Origin: Octadecabacter sp. B2R22
GTDB taxonomy: Bacteria > Pseudomonadota > Alphaproteobacteria > Rhodobacterales > Rhodobacteraceae
NCBI RefSeq assembly: GCF_018861045.1
Contig: NZ_JAHKQJ010000007.1
Coordinates: 1,147,511-1,211,510 of the forward strand
Direction: 5' to 3'
DNA: 64,000 nucleotides
The stretch's first letter is position 1, and every line of letters starts with the position of its first letter. The notes under the pieces are model-generated. The model ran no database searches, was not told the DNA's origin, and worked only from the letters and a program-made list of their open reading frames with translations. The position numbers and the translations under genes are program-made. Of the stretch, positions 17,699 through 25,423 are shown in pieces.

Positions 17699-18342
17699 TT
17701 CGCGTCCTTCGAGGCCTTAGCGGCCTTGGGCTTAGCTGTTTTTGCAGATGTTGCTGGCTTGGCCTTCGCCTTTGGCGCGGCCTTCTTGGCAGGTGCTTTC
17801 TTAGCGCCGGCTTTAGGCGGGGCTTTAGGCTTGGCGGCCGGTTTTGCGGCTTTCGCAGTCTTTGGCGCTGCCTTTGCAGCCTTTGGTGCGGCTTTCGCGG
17901 CGCCCGCTGGTGCTTTGGTTGCCGCTTCGGCAGCCTTTTCAGCCGCCACACGATCGTTGGCCGCTTTGGCCATGGCATCGCTCATCTTTTTGGCGGTCGC
18001 CTTGCGTTCGTCCGTCATGGTTGCACGCAGCTTGTCAGTCTCGTTTTCCGGCTTAGCATCAGGTTCAGGCATCGATCCGCCCTGCATCTTCGTTGCTTCG
18101 CGGATTTTGTCGACACCGAACTTCTGCGGATTAGCAGCCGCTTTAAGCGTCTTGTTGATGTCTTTGACGCCCGCCTCATCAGCGGCGGCATTCATGGCGC
18201 TGGAAAACTCCCGCGCCATGCCTTTGGCCTTACCCACGAATTGGCCAACTTGCCGGAACATACCCGGCAAATCCTTAGGACCAATGACAACCAGTGCCAC
18301 GATCCCGACGACCAACATTTCCATCCAGCTTAGATTGGGCAA
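17695..18342 (-). CDS. tatB: Sec-independent translocase subunit TatB
   Basis: TatB partners TatC in substrate recognition. The 215-residue protein has the N-terminal helix (WMEMLVVGIVALVVIGPKDL), the hinge at GPKDLP and an amphipathic helix through GKAKGMAREFSSAM. From about residue 130 to the end it is almost entirely Ala, Lys and Pro (KAPPKAGAKKAPAKKAAPK), a disordered basic tail of the type common in this group. The start gives the standard MPNLSW N-terminus. tatA lies 39 bases upstream. Confidence 0.94.
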   Translation of the reverse strand: MPNLSWMEMLVVGIVALVVIGPKDLPGMFRQVGQFVGKAKGMAREFSSAMNAAADEAGVKDINKTLKAAANPQKFGVDKIREATKMQGGSMPEPDAKPENETDKLRATMTDERKATAKKMSDAMAKAANDRVAAEKAAEAATKAPAGAAKAAPKAAKAAPKTAKAAKPAAKPKAPPKAGAKKAPAKKAAPKAKAKPATSAKTAKPKAAKASKDAK

Positions 18343-18381
18343 GACACGCCTCCGGTAATTAAGTGAGAAAAGAGCAGGTTA

Positions 18382-18597
18382 TTAAACCTTGGTCTCGTCT
18401 TCAGACGGCGTGACGTCTTTGGCTTCATCAGCCATTGCGTCTTCGATTTCGGTCTTGCTGTCATCAACGCCCTTTTTGAACGCAGTGATGCCTTTGCCGA
18501 CCTCACCCATCAGGGACGAAATTTTGCCGCGGCCAAACAGGACCAGCACCACGACGGCGATCAGAAGAAGGCCAGGAAGGCCGATATTGTTGAGCAT
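18382..18597 (-). CDS. tatA: Sec-independent translocase subunit TatA
   Basis: TatA forms the oligomeric pore or membrane-thinning element of the Tat system. The 71-residue product is typical: short hydrophobic helix ([16 protein letters not shown]), the FGRGKI hinge, an amphipathic helix ([16 protein letters not shown]) and an acidic tail. GGAG sits 7 bases before the ATG. It leads the minus-strand operon tatA-tatB-tatC-DUF815; the promoter should lie in 18598-18788, shared with the divergent WYL regulator. Confidence 0.95.
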   Translation of the reverse strand: MLNNIGLPGLLLIAVVVLVLFGRGKISSLMGEVGKGITAFKKGVDDSKTEIEDAMADEAKDVTPSEDETKV

Positions 18598-18731
18598 GTG
18601 TTCTCTCCACGAGGGGCGGGCATTTGGCCCGCGTTGGCATTGCAGGAAACAGACTTAGGGGGGCTTGGGCGGATATGAAAGGGGGAAACTGCAAAAATAC
18701 CCCCATATTTGTAAGGGTTTTAGCTTTCTTG

Positions 18732-18765
18732 TGTCACTAAATTGACAACTGACAGTTTTTTGACA
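18732..18765. promoter_or_regulatory. Cluster of TGACA/TGTCA half-sites
   Basis: Four copies of one 5-mer lie within 34 bases: TGTCA at 18732-18736 and TGACA at 18743-18747, 18750-18754 and 18761-18765. The first two face each other across 6 bases, and AACTG/CAGTT (18747-18757) adds a small palindrome. They end 23 bases before the WYL regulator start, a plausible autoregulatory operator between tatA and the regulator. Confidence 0.45.
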
Positions 18766-18788
18766 AAACTAACCACCAGAGAGGGCTC

Positions 18789-19475
18789 ATGAGACGCGCT
18801 GACAGACTGATGAATTTGATTCGCCACCTGCGGGATGGTGATTTGCACCGCGCCGCCGATCTGGCCCGCGCGATGGAGGTCTCTTTGCGCACGATCTATC
18901 GCGATATGGATACGCTGGCCGCGTCCGGCGTCCCGATTGAGGGGGAGCGCGGCACGGGATACCGCGTCACCGCCGCCATCACGCTGCCGCCGCTGAACCT
19001 GAGCATGGCCGAACTTGAGGCGCTGCATGTTAGTCTTGCGGCTATGGGACAGGCGCAGGACCCTGATCTAGCCGCCGCTGCGTCCAGCCTTGCAGCAAAG
19101 TTGGACGGGGTTCTACCCGAAATGAATGCGCCTAACACCTTGGCGGTTTACCCTTTTGCGGATGCCGCCCGTGGGTTCCAACATTTACCTAAAATTCGCG
19201 CCGCCATTCGGGCACGTCAGAAACTATCGCTTAGTATTGCGGGCCGCGATCGCACGGTCCGCCCTCTTCAGCTGGATTATTGGGGACGGCTTTGGACCTG
19301 CGTTGTCTGGTGCGATACAACACGAAAATTCGATGACCTGCGTATTGACCAGATTACGGGGATGCGTGTGCTGCCATCCCTGTTTGTCGAAGAAGACGGC
19401 AAGCGGTTGATCGATTATGAACGTTTAGCTGCGCGGGAAGATGAAGCATTTGTCGCGCCGGATCATCAGCCATAA
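18789..19475 (+). CDS. HTH/WYL-domain transcriptional regulator, YafY type
   Basis: A 228-residue regulator. Residues 1-60 form a winged helix of the HTH_11 type (ADLARAMEVSLRTIYRDMDTL is the recognition region, followed by the wing GERGTGYRV). The C-terminal part carries a WYL-like ligand domain (RTVRPLQLDYWGRLWTCVVWC, then FDDLRIDQI). Such proteins often regulate their own gene. The ATG follows a cluster of TGACA repeats. The 3' end overlaps the convergent ABC ATPase gene by 51 bases. The ligand and targets are unknown; tatA is divergent. Confidence 0.85.
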   Translation: MRRADRLMNLIRHLRDGDLHRAADLARAMEVSLRTIYRDMDTLAASGVPIEGERGTGYRVTAAITLPPLNLSMAELEALHVSLAAMGQAQDPDLAAAASSLAAKLDGVLPEMNAPNTLAVYPFADAARGFQHLPKIRAAIRARQKLSLSIAGRDRTVRPLQLDYWGRLWTCVVWCDTTRKFDDLRIDQITGMRVLPSLFVEEDGKRLIDYERLAAREDEAFVAPDHQP

Positions 19476-20501
19476 CACCGTGCCGACTTTGGGCAGGAAG
19501 ACGGACGGAACAATGGCTTTCATCAAAGACCGATCATCCAGCACAAATTCAACCAGACTTTCATTACCCATAAAACGCGCGCGTTTCACAACACCGCGTG
19601 CGGGTGTGCCATCCGCAATCGTCGGATTGGGGCCTTTGCCGGATCGGTCAAAGTCGATCTTGATATGCTGAGGCCGCACAACAATATCGACGGCAGTGCC
19701 ATCCCCCACGCCCGGAACAAGGAAACGTCCGAACGCGGTATGGGCCAACGCGCCATTCACTTCGGACGGCACAACGTTGATATCACTAAAGAAACCAGCC
19801 GCGTCTTTATCAACGGGCGTATTATAGATGTTATAGGGCGCGCCTCTTTGGACGATCTTGCCATCCCTCATCAGCGCAATCTCGTCGGCCATGCGCATTG
19901 CTTCGCCCGGTTCATGGGTGACCAGTAAAACAGCCGCACCCTCAGATTTCAGAACGTCCAAAGTCTCATCACGGATTTCATCGCGCAGGCGATCATCAAG
20001 GCCTGAAAACGGTTCATCCATCAACATGATCCGTGGACGTGGTGCCAAGGCCCGCGCAAGCGCGACCCGCTGCTGTTCACCACCAGAAAGCTCATGCGGG
20101 TAGTTATCGATATGGGCAGACATCCCGACCCGTTCGAGCAATTCTTCGACACGTGCGCGGTTGCTGCGCGTGCTGCCTGACAGCCCGTAGGCCACGTTGC
20201 CCGCAACGCTTAGGTGCGGAAATAAAGCAAAGTCCTGAAACATCAGCCCAATGCCGCGCCCCTCTGGCGGGACGCGAAAGACCGTGTCGCAGAGCAATTC
20301 ACCGTCCGACAATATCGAACCAGAATCCTGCATCTCGATACCGGCAATCATCCGCAACGTCGTTGATTTACCGCAACCGGACGGGCCAAGCAGGCAGGTC
20401 ACCTGCCCCGCCATCACCGACAGCGAGACATCGTCCACGACCTTACGGCCCGCAAAAGAGCGGCATAACGACTTGATTTCTAAGCGAGGAGCGTCTGTCA
20501 C
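19425..20501 (-). CDS. ABC transporter ATP-binding protein, FbpC/PotA-like
   Basis: A 358-residue importer ATPase. Walker A GPSGCGKSTT, signature LSGGEQQRVALARA, Walker B IMLMDEPFSGLDD and switch region VTHEPGEAMRMAD are intact. A C-terminal TOBE region (VDIVVRPQHIKIDF) points to the FbpC (ferric iron) or related group. No permease or binding-protein gene is adjacent, so its transporter must be encoded elsewhere or is lost. The last 51 bases overlap the convergent WYL regulator, and a hairpin lies just upstream of its ATG. Substrate assignment is weak. Confidence 0.85.
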   Translation of the reverse strand: MTDAPRLEIKSLCRSFAGRKVVDDVSLSVMAGQVTCLLGPSGCGKSTTLRMIAGIEMQDSGSILSDGELLCDTVFRVPPEGRGIGLMFQDFALFPHLSVAGNVAYGLSGSTRSNRARVEELLERVGMSAHIDNYPHELSGGEQQRVALARALAPRPRIMLMDEPFSGLDDRLRDEIRDETLDVLKSEGAAVLLVTHEPGEAMRMADEIALMRDGKIVQRGAPYNIYNTPVDKDAAGFFSDINVVPSEVNGALAHTAFGRFLVPGVGDGTAVDIVVRPQHIKIDFDRSGKGPNPTIADGTPARGVVKRARFMGNESLVEFVLDDRSLMKAIVPSVFLPKVGTVLWLMIRRDKCFIFPRS

Positions 20502-20510
20502 GTGGATACG

Positions 20511-20547
20511 GCCTTAATCCTTACCGAAAATATCGGATAATTAAGGC
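20511..20547 (-). repeat. Interrupted hairpin upstream of the ABC ATPase gene
   Basis: GCCTTAAT (20511-20518) pairs exactly with ATTAAGGC (20540-20547), and an inner CCGA/TCGG pair (20524-20527 with 20533-20536) extends the stem past a small bulge. It ends 10 bases before the ATG, so it may influence translation or be an operator. Confidence 0.5.
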
Positions 20548-20594
20548 AGATAGCAATGCAGACGCCCCAGAGCAAGAGATGACCCGCCACCACG

Positions 20595-21374
20595 CTAGAT
20601 CGTTGCGTTCACCGCCCCGCCATCCAACAACAGGTTCTGTCCGACGATAAAGCCGGCCTTATCAGAACACAGGAACGCACAGGCCGCGCCGAATTCTTCT
20701 CGGGTGCCATAACGCCCTGCAGGAATCGTTGCTTCGCGGTTTGTCTTGGCTTGTTCCATGGAAATGCCTTGTGCGTCGCTGACGCCTTTGTCCAAGGACT
20801 GCGCACGATCCGTGGCATGAATACCCGGTAACAAGTTGTTTATCGTGACACCAGATCCAGCAATCTGACGCGATGTTCCTGCAACAAAGCCCGTCAATCC
20901 TGTGCGGGCGGTGTTGGACAGCCCAAGCACAGGAATTGGTGCCTTAACCGATCCAGATGTGATGTTGACCACACGGCCCCAGCCGCGATCCATCATCGTT
21001 GGCACCAGTGCTTGGATAAGAGCAATGGGCGTCAGCATGTTTGCGTCGAGTGCGGCGATGAAATCATCCCGACCCCAGTCAGCCCAAGACCCCGGAGGTG
21101 GACCACCCGCGTTTGTCACCAAGATATCAACGCCTTGCGCGGCCTTAATGACAGCGACTTGGCCATCTTGGGTCGTGACATCGGCTGCGACAGTAACCAC
21201 ATCGACACCGTGTTCATCGCGGATCGCTTGCGCAGTAGTTTCCAACGCATCCGCGCCGCGTGCATTCAGGACCAAATCGACCCCTTCAGCCGCCAAAGCC
21301 TCGGCGCAACCGCGGCCCAATCCTTTTGACGACGCACAAACCAACGCCCGTTTACCCTTAATTCCCATATCCAT
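20595..21374 (-). CDS. Atypical short-chain dehydrogenase (SDR)
   Basis: A 259-residue protein with an SDR fold. The nucleotide loop is CASSKGLGRG near residue 13, NAGG follows the fourth strand, and ITSGS carries the catalytic Ser. Where classical enzymes have YxxxK, this protein reads LSNTARTG, so both Tyr and Lys are missing. The C-terminus GQNLLLDGG is standard. Relatives with LSNxxR exist and are often named 3-oxoacyl-ACP reductases, but the activity is doubtful. The ATG is preceded by GGAGG at 7 bases, a strong site. It lies upstream of the ABC ATPase on the same strand. Confidence 0.82.
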   Translation of the reverse strand: MDMGIKGKRALVCASSKGLGRGCAEALAAEGVDLVLNARGADALETTAQAIRDEHGVDVVTVAADVTTQDGQVAVIKAAQGVDILVTNAGGPPPGSWADWGRDDFIAALDANMLTPIALIQALVPTMMDRGWGRVVNITSGSVKAPIPVLGLSNTARTGLTGFVAGTSRQIAGSGVTINNLLPGIHATDRAQSLDKGVSDAQGISMEQAKTNREATIPAGRYGTREEFGAACAFLCSDKAGFIVGQNLLLDGGAVNATI

Positions 21375-21536
21375 GTCACTACCTCCGTTATCGTTTCATG
21401 CTCTTGGCCTACAAAGTCACATAGGTTACCTAGGCGTCAATTGCCTCTGACCCGACGGAACTTTGTCGTCGTTTGGCCCAATTTCTAAGTTAGGTCTAAC
21501 GCAGTTGACCACCCCTGTTGAATTGAGTTTCCATCT

Positions 21537-22532
21537 ATGTCCAAGTCGAACCAGAACACCATAGCTGTCTACCCGTCTGACGCTTTTGTGGTTACGGACG
21601 GTGTGGCCGAAGGCGACGTGATGTCGTTCATGGACGAACTTGTTCTCGATGACGTTTATCAGTTGGTAGAAGGGTCGCAGCGCAAAGCGTTGATCTATGA
21701 AAAAGGCGACGGGTCCGCGTTCATCATTGCCCCCGAGACGGAAGTCGGAACGCCGGGGAACCCGCTTTATCTGGATTGTACGATCACGCTCATGGCGCGT
21801 GACAGCACCACCTATGAAGCTTTGGTTTTGGTCGAAGTCGAAGGGGACGAGGCCGCCGAGGTGTATTTGATGCCACTGGCGACCTTCGAACCTGAAAGCA
21901 ATTATCGCCTTGTTGGGGCTGACCGCGATTCAGCAGCCGCGAAATTTGGGGATGTCGCCTGCGTGCGATTTGCCCGTGGCACCCACATCACATTGGCGTC
22001 CGGCGCCCAGGTTCCGATCGAAGAGCTGAAAATCGGTGACCGCGTTCTGACGCGCGACGCCGGACCGCAAGCAATTCGCTGGATCGGCGAAACAACGCTT
22101 CGGGCCGTCGGTGATTTTGCCCCTGTCGTTATATCTGCAGGCGCGCTGTTTAACTCCCGCGATCTGATCCTGTCACCCGACCACCGCTTGTTCATTTACC
22201 AACGCGAAGACCGCCTTGGCGCGGGCCGCTCCGAAGTTTTGGTCAAAGTCAGACACCTGATCAATGGGGATAGCGTGTATCAGCTCGACGGCGGTTTCGT
22301 GGATTACTTCCAGATTTTGTTTGATGATCACCAAATCATCTACGCAGAAGGGATCGCTGCCGAAACGCTATTGGTAGATTCCAGAACCCGCAAGGCCCTC
22401 CCCGAAGACGTCGCCGACGGCGAATTCATCCCCGATCACGCGGCAGCACCCCATCACGACTTTGAGGTCACCGAAAGCCTTGCCAACAGGCCAGATATCG
22501 TCTCGTTGCTGAAACGCGCCTCGTCAAGTTGA
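21537..22532 (+). CDS. Hint-domain (Hedgehog/intein) protein
   Basis: A 331-residue protein with a Hint_2-type domain, abundant in roseobacters and of unknown function. The domain starts near residue 142 (RFARGTHITLASG), continues with VPIEELKIGDRVLTRD and SPDHRLF, and ends around YAEGIAAETLLVD. Typical members have Cys directly before FxxGT; here that position is Arg 144, and a Cys lies two residues earlier (142). Self-processing may therefore be altered. The acidic N-terminal 140 residues hold no motif I know, and there is no signal peptide. It is divergent from the SDR gene. Confidence 0.8.
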   Translation: MSKSNQNTIAVYPSDAFVVTDGVAEGDVMSFMDELVLDDVYQLVEGSQRKALIYEKGDGSAFIIAPETEVGTPGNPLYLDCTITLMARDSTTYEALVLVEVEGDEAAEVYLMPLATFEPESNYRLVGADRDSAAAKFGDVACVRFARGTHITLASGAQVPIEELKIGDRVLTRDAGPQAIRWIGETTLRAVGDFAPVVISAGALFNSRDLILSPDHRLFIYQREDRLGAGRSEVLVKVRHLINGDSVYQLDGGFVDYFQILFDDHQIIYAEGIAAETLLVDSRTRKALPEDVADGEFIPDHAAAPHHDFEVTESLANRPDIVSLLKRASSS

Positions 22533-22564
22533 TCCTGCCAAACGGGTGATTGTCCTCACTTAAG

Positions 22565-22597
22565 AAACAATTGTTTTAGTTCAAATTGTAAGTTCAA
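22565..22597. repeat. 12-bp palindrome plus 7-bp direct repeat
   Basis: AAACAATTGTTT (22565-22576) is a perfect palindrome. Directly after it AGTTCAA occurs at 22578-22584 and 22591-22597, 13 bases apart. They lie 35-67 bases upstream of the lipoprotein ATG at 22632, a position suitable for operator or activator sites. Confidence 0.4.
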
Positions 22598-22631
22598 TCG
22601 CACGTTAACCTCGTTTGACTAGCGATGCGAC

Positions 22632-23219
22632 ATGGATATTTATCGCACCCCCCCCGCCCTCATCCTTGTTGCCGCTTGTGGTTCCTTGTCCGCCTGTGGT
22701 GGCATTCAAGACGCGCTTGATTTTGCCGATGAACGCAGCACCTACGAAGCAAGCCTGAGCAGCCTTCAGTCCCGCTCCAACACCGCCTATGCTGCGGTTC
22801 CTGATACAGGCGCGTCGACCTATCGCGGCGAAGCGTCAATGGGCGTGGGCGACACCAGTGTCGGCGTCGCCTTGGTTGGGGATGCAGAAATCACAGTGGA
22901 TTTTGAAAACGCTGAGGTCACAGGGCGGATCGGCGGGTTTACCGGAGTTGATCGCGAAGAAGACTTCAGTGACTTCAATGGCTCCTTGGTGTTTTCCAAT
23001 GGTGCACTCGGCTCGGAAAACCCAAATGACGTTGATGCCGCGCTAACGGGAACGTTGACAGGCGGCGGTTATGTCATCGGTGTCGATGCACTCTGGGAAG
23101 GTCACTTAATCGGTACGCCAATCGTTGGCGTATTGGGGGATACGACCACATCCCAAAGCACATTCACCCTAAATGGTGAGGAGGTGCCGGGTGGAATCGT
23201 GGTCGCCACCACGAACTAG
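22632..23219 (+). CDS. Lipoprotein with TbpB-like beta-barrel domain
   Basis: A 195-residue predicted outer-membrane or periplasmic lipoprotein. The lipobox is LSAC with Cys 22. From about residue 63 the sequence is rich in Gly, Asp and Thr with repeated strands (YRGEASMGVG, AEITVDFENAEVTGRIGGF, FNGSLVFSNGAL, ALTGTLTGGGYVIGV, LIGTPIVGVLG). This matches the C-terminal barrel of transferrin-binding protein B families, which many roseobacters keep without any transferrin role. The ligand is unknown. prfC follows after 56 bases. Confidence 0.75.
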   Translation: MDIYRTPPALILVAACGSLSACGGIQDALDFADERSTYEASLSSLQSRSNTAYAAVPDTGASTYRGEASMGVGDTSVGVALVGDAEITVDFENAEVTGRIGGFTGVDREEDFSDFNGSLVFSNGALGSENPNDVDAALTGTLTGGGYVIGVDALWEGHLIGTPIVGVLGDTTTSQSTFTLNGEEVPGGIVVATTN

Positions 23220-23275
23220 CCCCGAATACGTCGTCGCGATTGCCCTTGTGCGGCCACACCGCTATAGCGCGGGGC

Positions 23276-24886
23276 ATGACAGATCGTGCCCCCCTTCCCG
23301 CTGAAATTGCCCGCCGCCGCACCTTTGCGATCATTTCGCACCCAGATGCCGGTAAGACGACCCTGACGGAAAAGTTCCTGTTGTTTGGTGGGGCTATTCA
23401 GATGGCCGGCCAAGTGCGCGCCAAAGGTGAGGCGCGCCGCACGCGGTCCGACTTTATGCAGATGGAAAAGGATCGCGGGATTTCGGTCTCGGCCTCCGCG
23501 ATGTCGTTTGATTTCGCCAGTGCCAAAGGGTCGCTGCGTTACAACCTTGTCGACACGCCGGGCCACTCGGACTTTTCCGAGGACACCTACAGAACACTGA
23601 CCGCCGTTGATGCCGCCGTGATGGTGATTGATGGCGCCAAGGGTGTTGAATCCCAAACGCAAAAGCTATTCGAAGTCTGCCGCCTGCGTGACCTACCGAT
23701 CCTGACGTTCTGTAACAAGATGGACCGCGAAAGCCGCGATACGTTTGAGATTATTGACGAAATCCAAGAAAACCTTGCGATTGACGTGACACCTGCGTCT
23801 TGGCCTATTGGCGTTGGTCGTGATTTTATCGGCTGCTATGACATCCTGCGCGATCGTCTGGACATTATGGACCGCGCCGACCGTAACACCGTTGCCGAAA
23901 GCATCGAAATCAACGGGCTAGACGACCCAAAGTGGGAAGAACATGTTCCTGCGGCGCTGCTGGAACAGTTCCGCGAAGAGATCGAGATGGCCAAGGAATT
24001 GCTGCCCACACTCGACCCCGAAGCCGTCCTTGAAGGCACCATGACACCCATCTGGTTTGGCTCCGCGATCAACTCGTTCGGGGTGCGTGAATTAATGGAA
24101 GGGATCGGCGCATTCGGCCCCGAGCCACAGCCGCAATCCGCCCAACCGCGCGTCATTCACCCTGACGAAACCAAAGTGACGGGTTTCGTTTTCAAGGTGC
24201 AGGCCAATATGGATCCAAAACACCGCGACCGCGTGGCGTTCGTGCGCATGGCGTCGGGCCATTTCAAACGCGGCATGAAGCTGACCCATGTGCGCACCAA
24301 AAAGCCTATGGCGATCTCAAACCCTGTGTTGTTCCTCGCGTCTGATCGCGAATTGGCAGAAGAAGCATGGGCTGGCGATATCATCGGCATCCCCAACCAC
24401 GGTCAATTGCGCATCGGCGACACGCTGACCGAAGGCGAAGCGTTGCAAGTCAAAGGCATCCCGTCCTTTGCACCGGAATTGCTGCAAGGCGTGCGCGCGG
24501 GTGATCCTCTCAAGGCAAAGCACCTGGAAAAGGCACTGACGCAGTTCGCCGAAGAAGGCGCGGCCAAAATCTTTAAGCCGAGCTTTGGCTCCGGCTTTAT
24601 TGTTGGCGTCGTTGGCCCGCTGCAATTCGAAGTCCTCGCGAGCCGTATTGAGATGGAATACGGGTTGCCTGTGCGGTTTGAGCAATCCCAGTTCACGTCC
24701 GCACGTTGGGTTTCGGGTGACAAAGACGCGGTGGATAAGTTCGTCGCAGCCAACAAGCAGCACATCGGCACCGACAGCGACGGCGACACCGTTTACCTGA
24801 CCCGCTTGCAGTGGGATATCGACCGCGTCGCCCGCGATTACCCAGATGTTTCTCTCACCTCGACCAAGGAAATGATGGCTGGTTGA
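23276..24886 (+). CDS. prfC: Peptide chain release factor 3
   Basis: RF3 is the translational GTPase that recycles RF1/RF2 from the ribosome after termination. The 536-residue protein has G1 SHPDAGKTTLTE, switch I (RGISVSASAMSF), G3 DTPGHSDFSEDTYR and G4 NKMD, and the RF3-type C-terminal domains ending near DYPDVSLTSTKEMM. ATG 23276 follows GCGGGG; a farther ATG at 23240 adds 12 unconserved residues. It is flanked by unrelated small genes and is probably monocistronic. Confidence 0.95.
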   Translation: MTDRAPLPAEIARRRTFAIISHPDAGKTTLTEKFLLFGGAIQMAGQVRAKGEARRTRSDFMQMEKDRGISVSASAMSFDFASAKGSLRYNLVDTPGHSDFSEDTYRTLTAVDAAVMVIDGAKGVESQTQKLFEVCRLRDLPILTFCNKMDRESRDTFEIIDEIQENLAIDVTPASWPIGVGRDFIGCYDILRDRLDIMDRADRNTVAESIEINGLDDPKWEEHVPAALLEQFREEIEMAKELLPTLDPEAVLEGTMTPIWFGSAINSFGVRELMEGIGAFGPEPQPQSAQPRVIHPDETKVTGFVFKVQANMDPKHRDRVAFVRMASGHFKRGMKLTHVRTKKPMAISNPVLFLASDRELAEEAWAGDIIGIPNHGQLRIGDTLTEGEALQVKGIPSFAPELLQGVRAGDPLKAKHLEKALTQFAEEGAAKIFKPSFGSGFIVGVVGPLQFEVLASRIEMEYGLPVRFEQSQFTSARWVSGDKDAVDKFVAANKQHIGTDSDGDTVYLTRLQWDIDRVARDYPDVSLTSTKEMMAG

Positions 24887-24979
24887 GTCTGATCCGCAAC
24901 AAGTTGCCGATCGTTTGATTGGACACTGGCAGACGTGGGAATGAGCGGTTAGCTTATCGGCAGACCAAGGAGCCCGAAC

Positions 24980-25423
24980 ATGACCACTCGCACTGTTTCA
25001 TTGATCGCACTAAGCGCGCCATTCGCTCTCGCAACGGGGGCAACCGCAGAACAAACAAGCGACGCTTGGGATTTGCTGGCCGCGATTGAAGTCGATGAGG
25101 TCATCACAGGCACAAGCTATGAAGTGCGCAAAGTGTTCCCAACAGCCGTTGAAAACGGCATCGAACAATTTGATATCACTGGCTATTTGGTTCCCTTGGC
25201 CGAGGGTGCCGAAATCACGGACTTTATTCTGATTTCAGACATCGGGTTTTGCCCGTTCTGTGGGTCACCCGAACACGGCACATCATTGCAGGTCTCTATG
25301 GCCGACCCGATCGGCTATGAAGATGGCACACGGGTCACTTTGCGCGGCGCACTCGAAGCCGTGACGGACCCAGAAACCTTCCAGACAACGATCATGCGCG
25401 ACGCGAGTTTGATCGACGGCTAA
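24980..25423 (+). CDS. Exported protein with CPFCG motif
   Basis: A 147-residue protein with an N-terminal signal peptide ending near ATAEQ (about residue 23). The mature part contains YLVPLAEGAEITDFILISD and a CPFCG motif with cysteines 91 and 94. The arrangement, a strand, then a CxxC, then a beta-rich end, recalls periplasmic DUF3299-type proteins, a tentative match. The cysteines could bind metal or be redox-active. AAGGAG precedes the ATG. Its TAA shares one base with the ATG of the next gene (TAATG). Confidence 0.7.
   Translation: MTTRTVSLIALSAPFALATGATAEQTSDAWDLLAAIEVDEVITGTSYEVRKVFPTAVENGIEQFDITGYLVPLAEGAEITDFILISDIGFCPFCGSPEHGTSLQVSMADPIGYEDGTRVTLRGALEAVTDPETFQTTIMRDASLIDG

Noticed and set aside
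17726-18358. Long Ala/Phe-rich open frame on the + strand opposite tatB.
   Set aside because: It is the antisense of the Ala/Lys/Pro-rich tatB tail; the composition comes from GC-rich repeats of GCC/AAG codons.
19441-20517. Several + strand frames opposite the ABC ATPase gene as possible genes.
   Set aside because: They are shadows of the ATPase coding strand and show no motifs.
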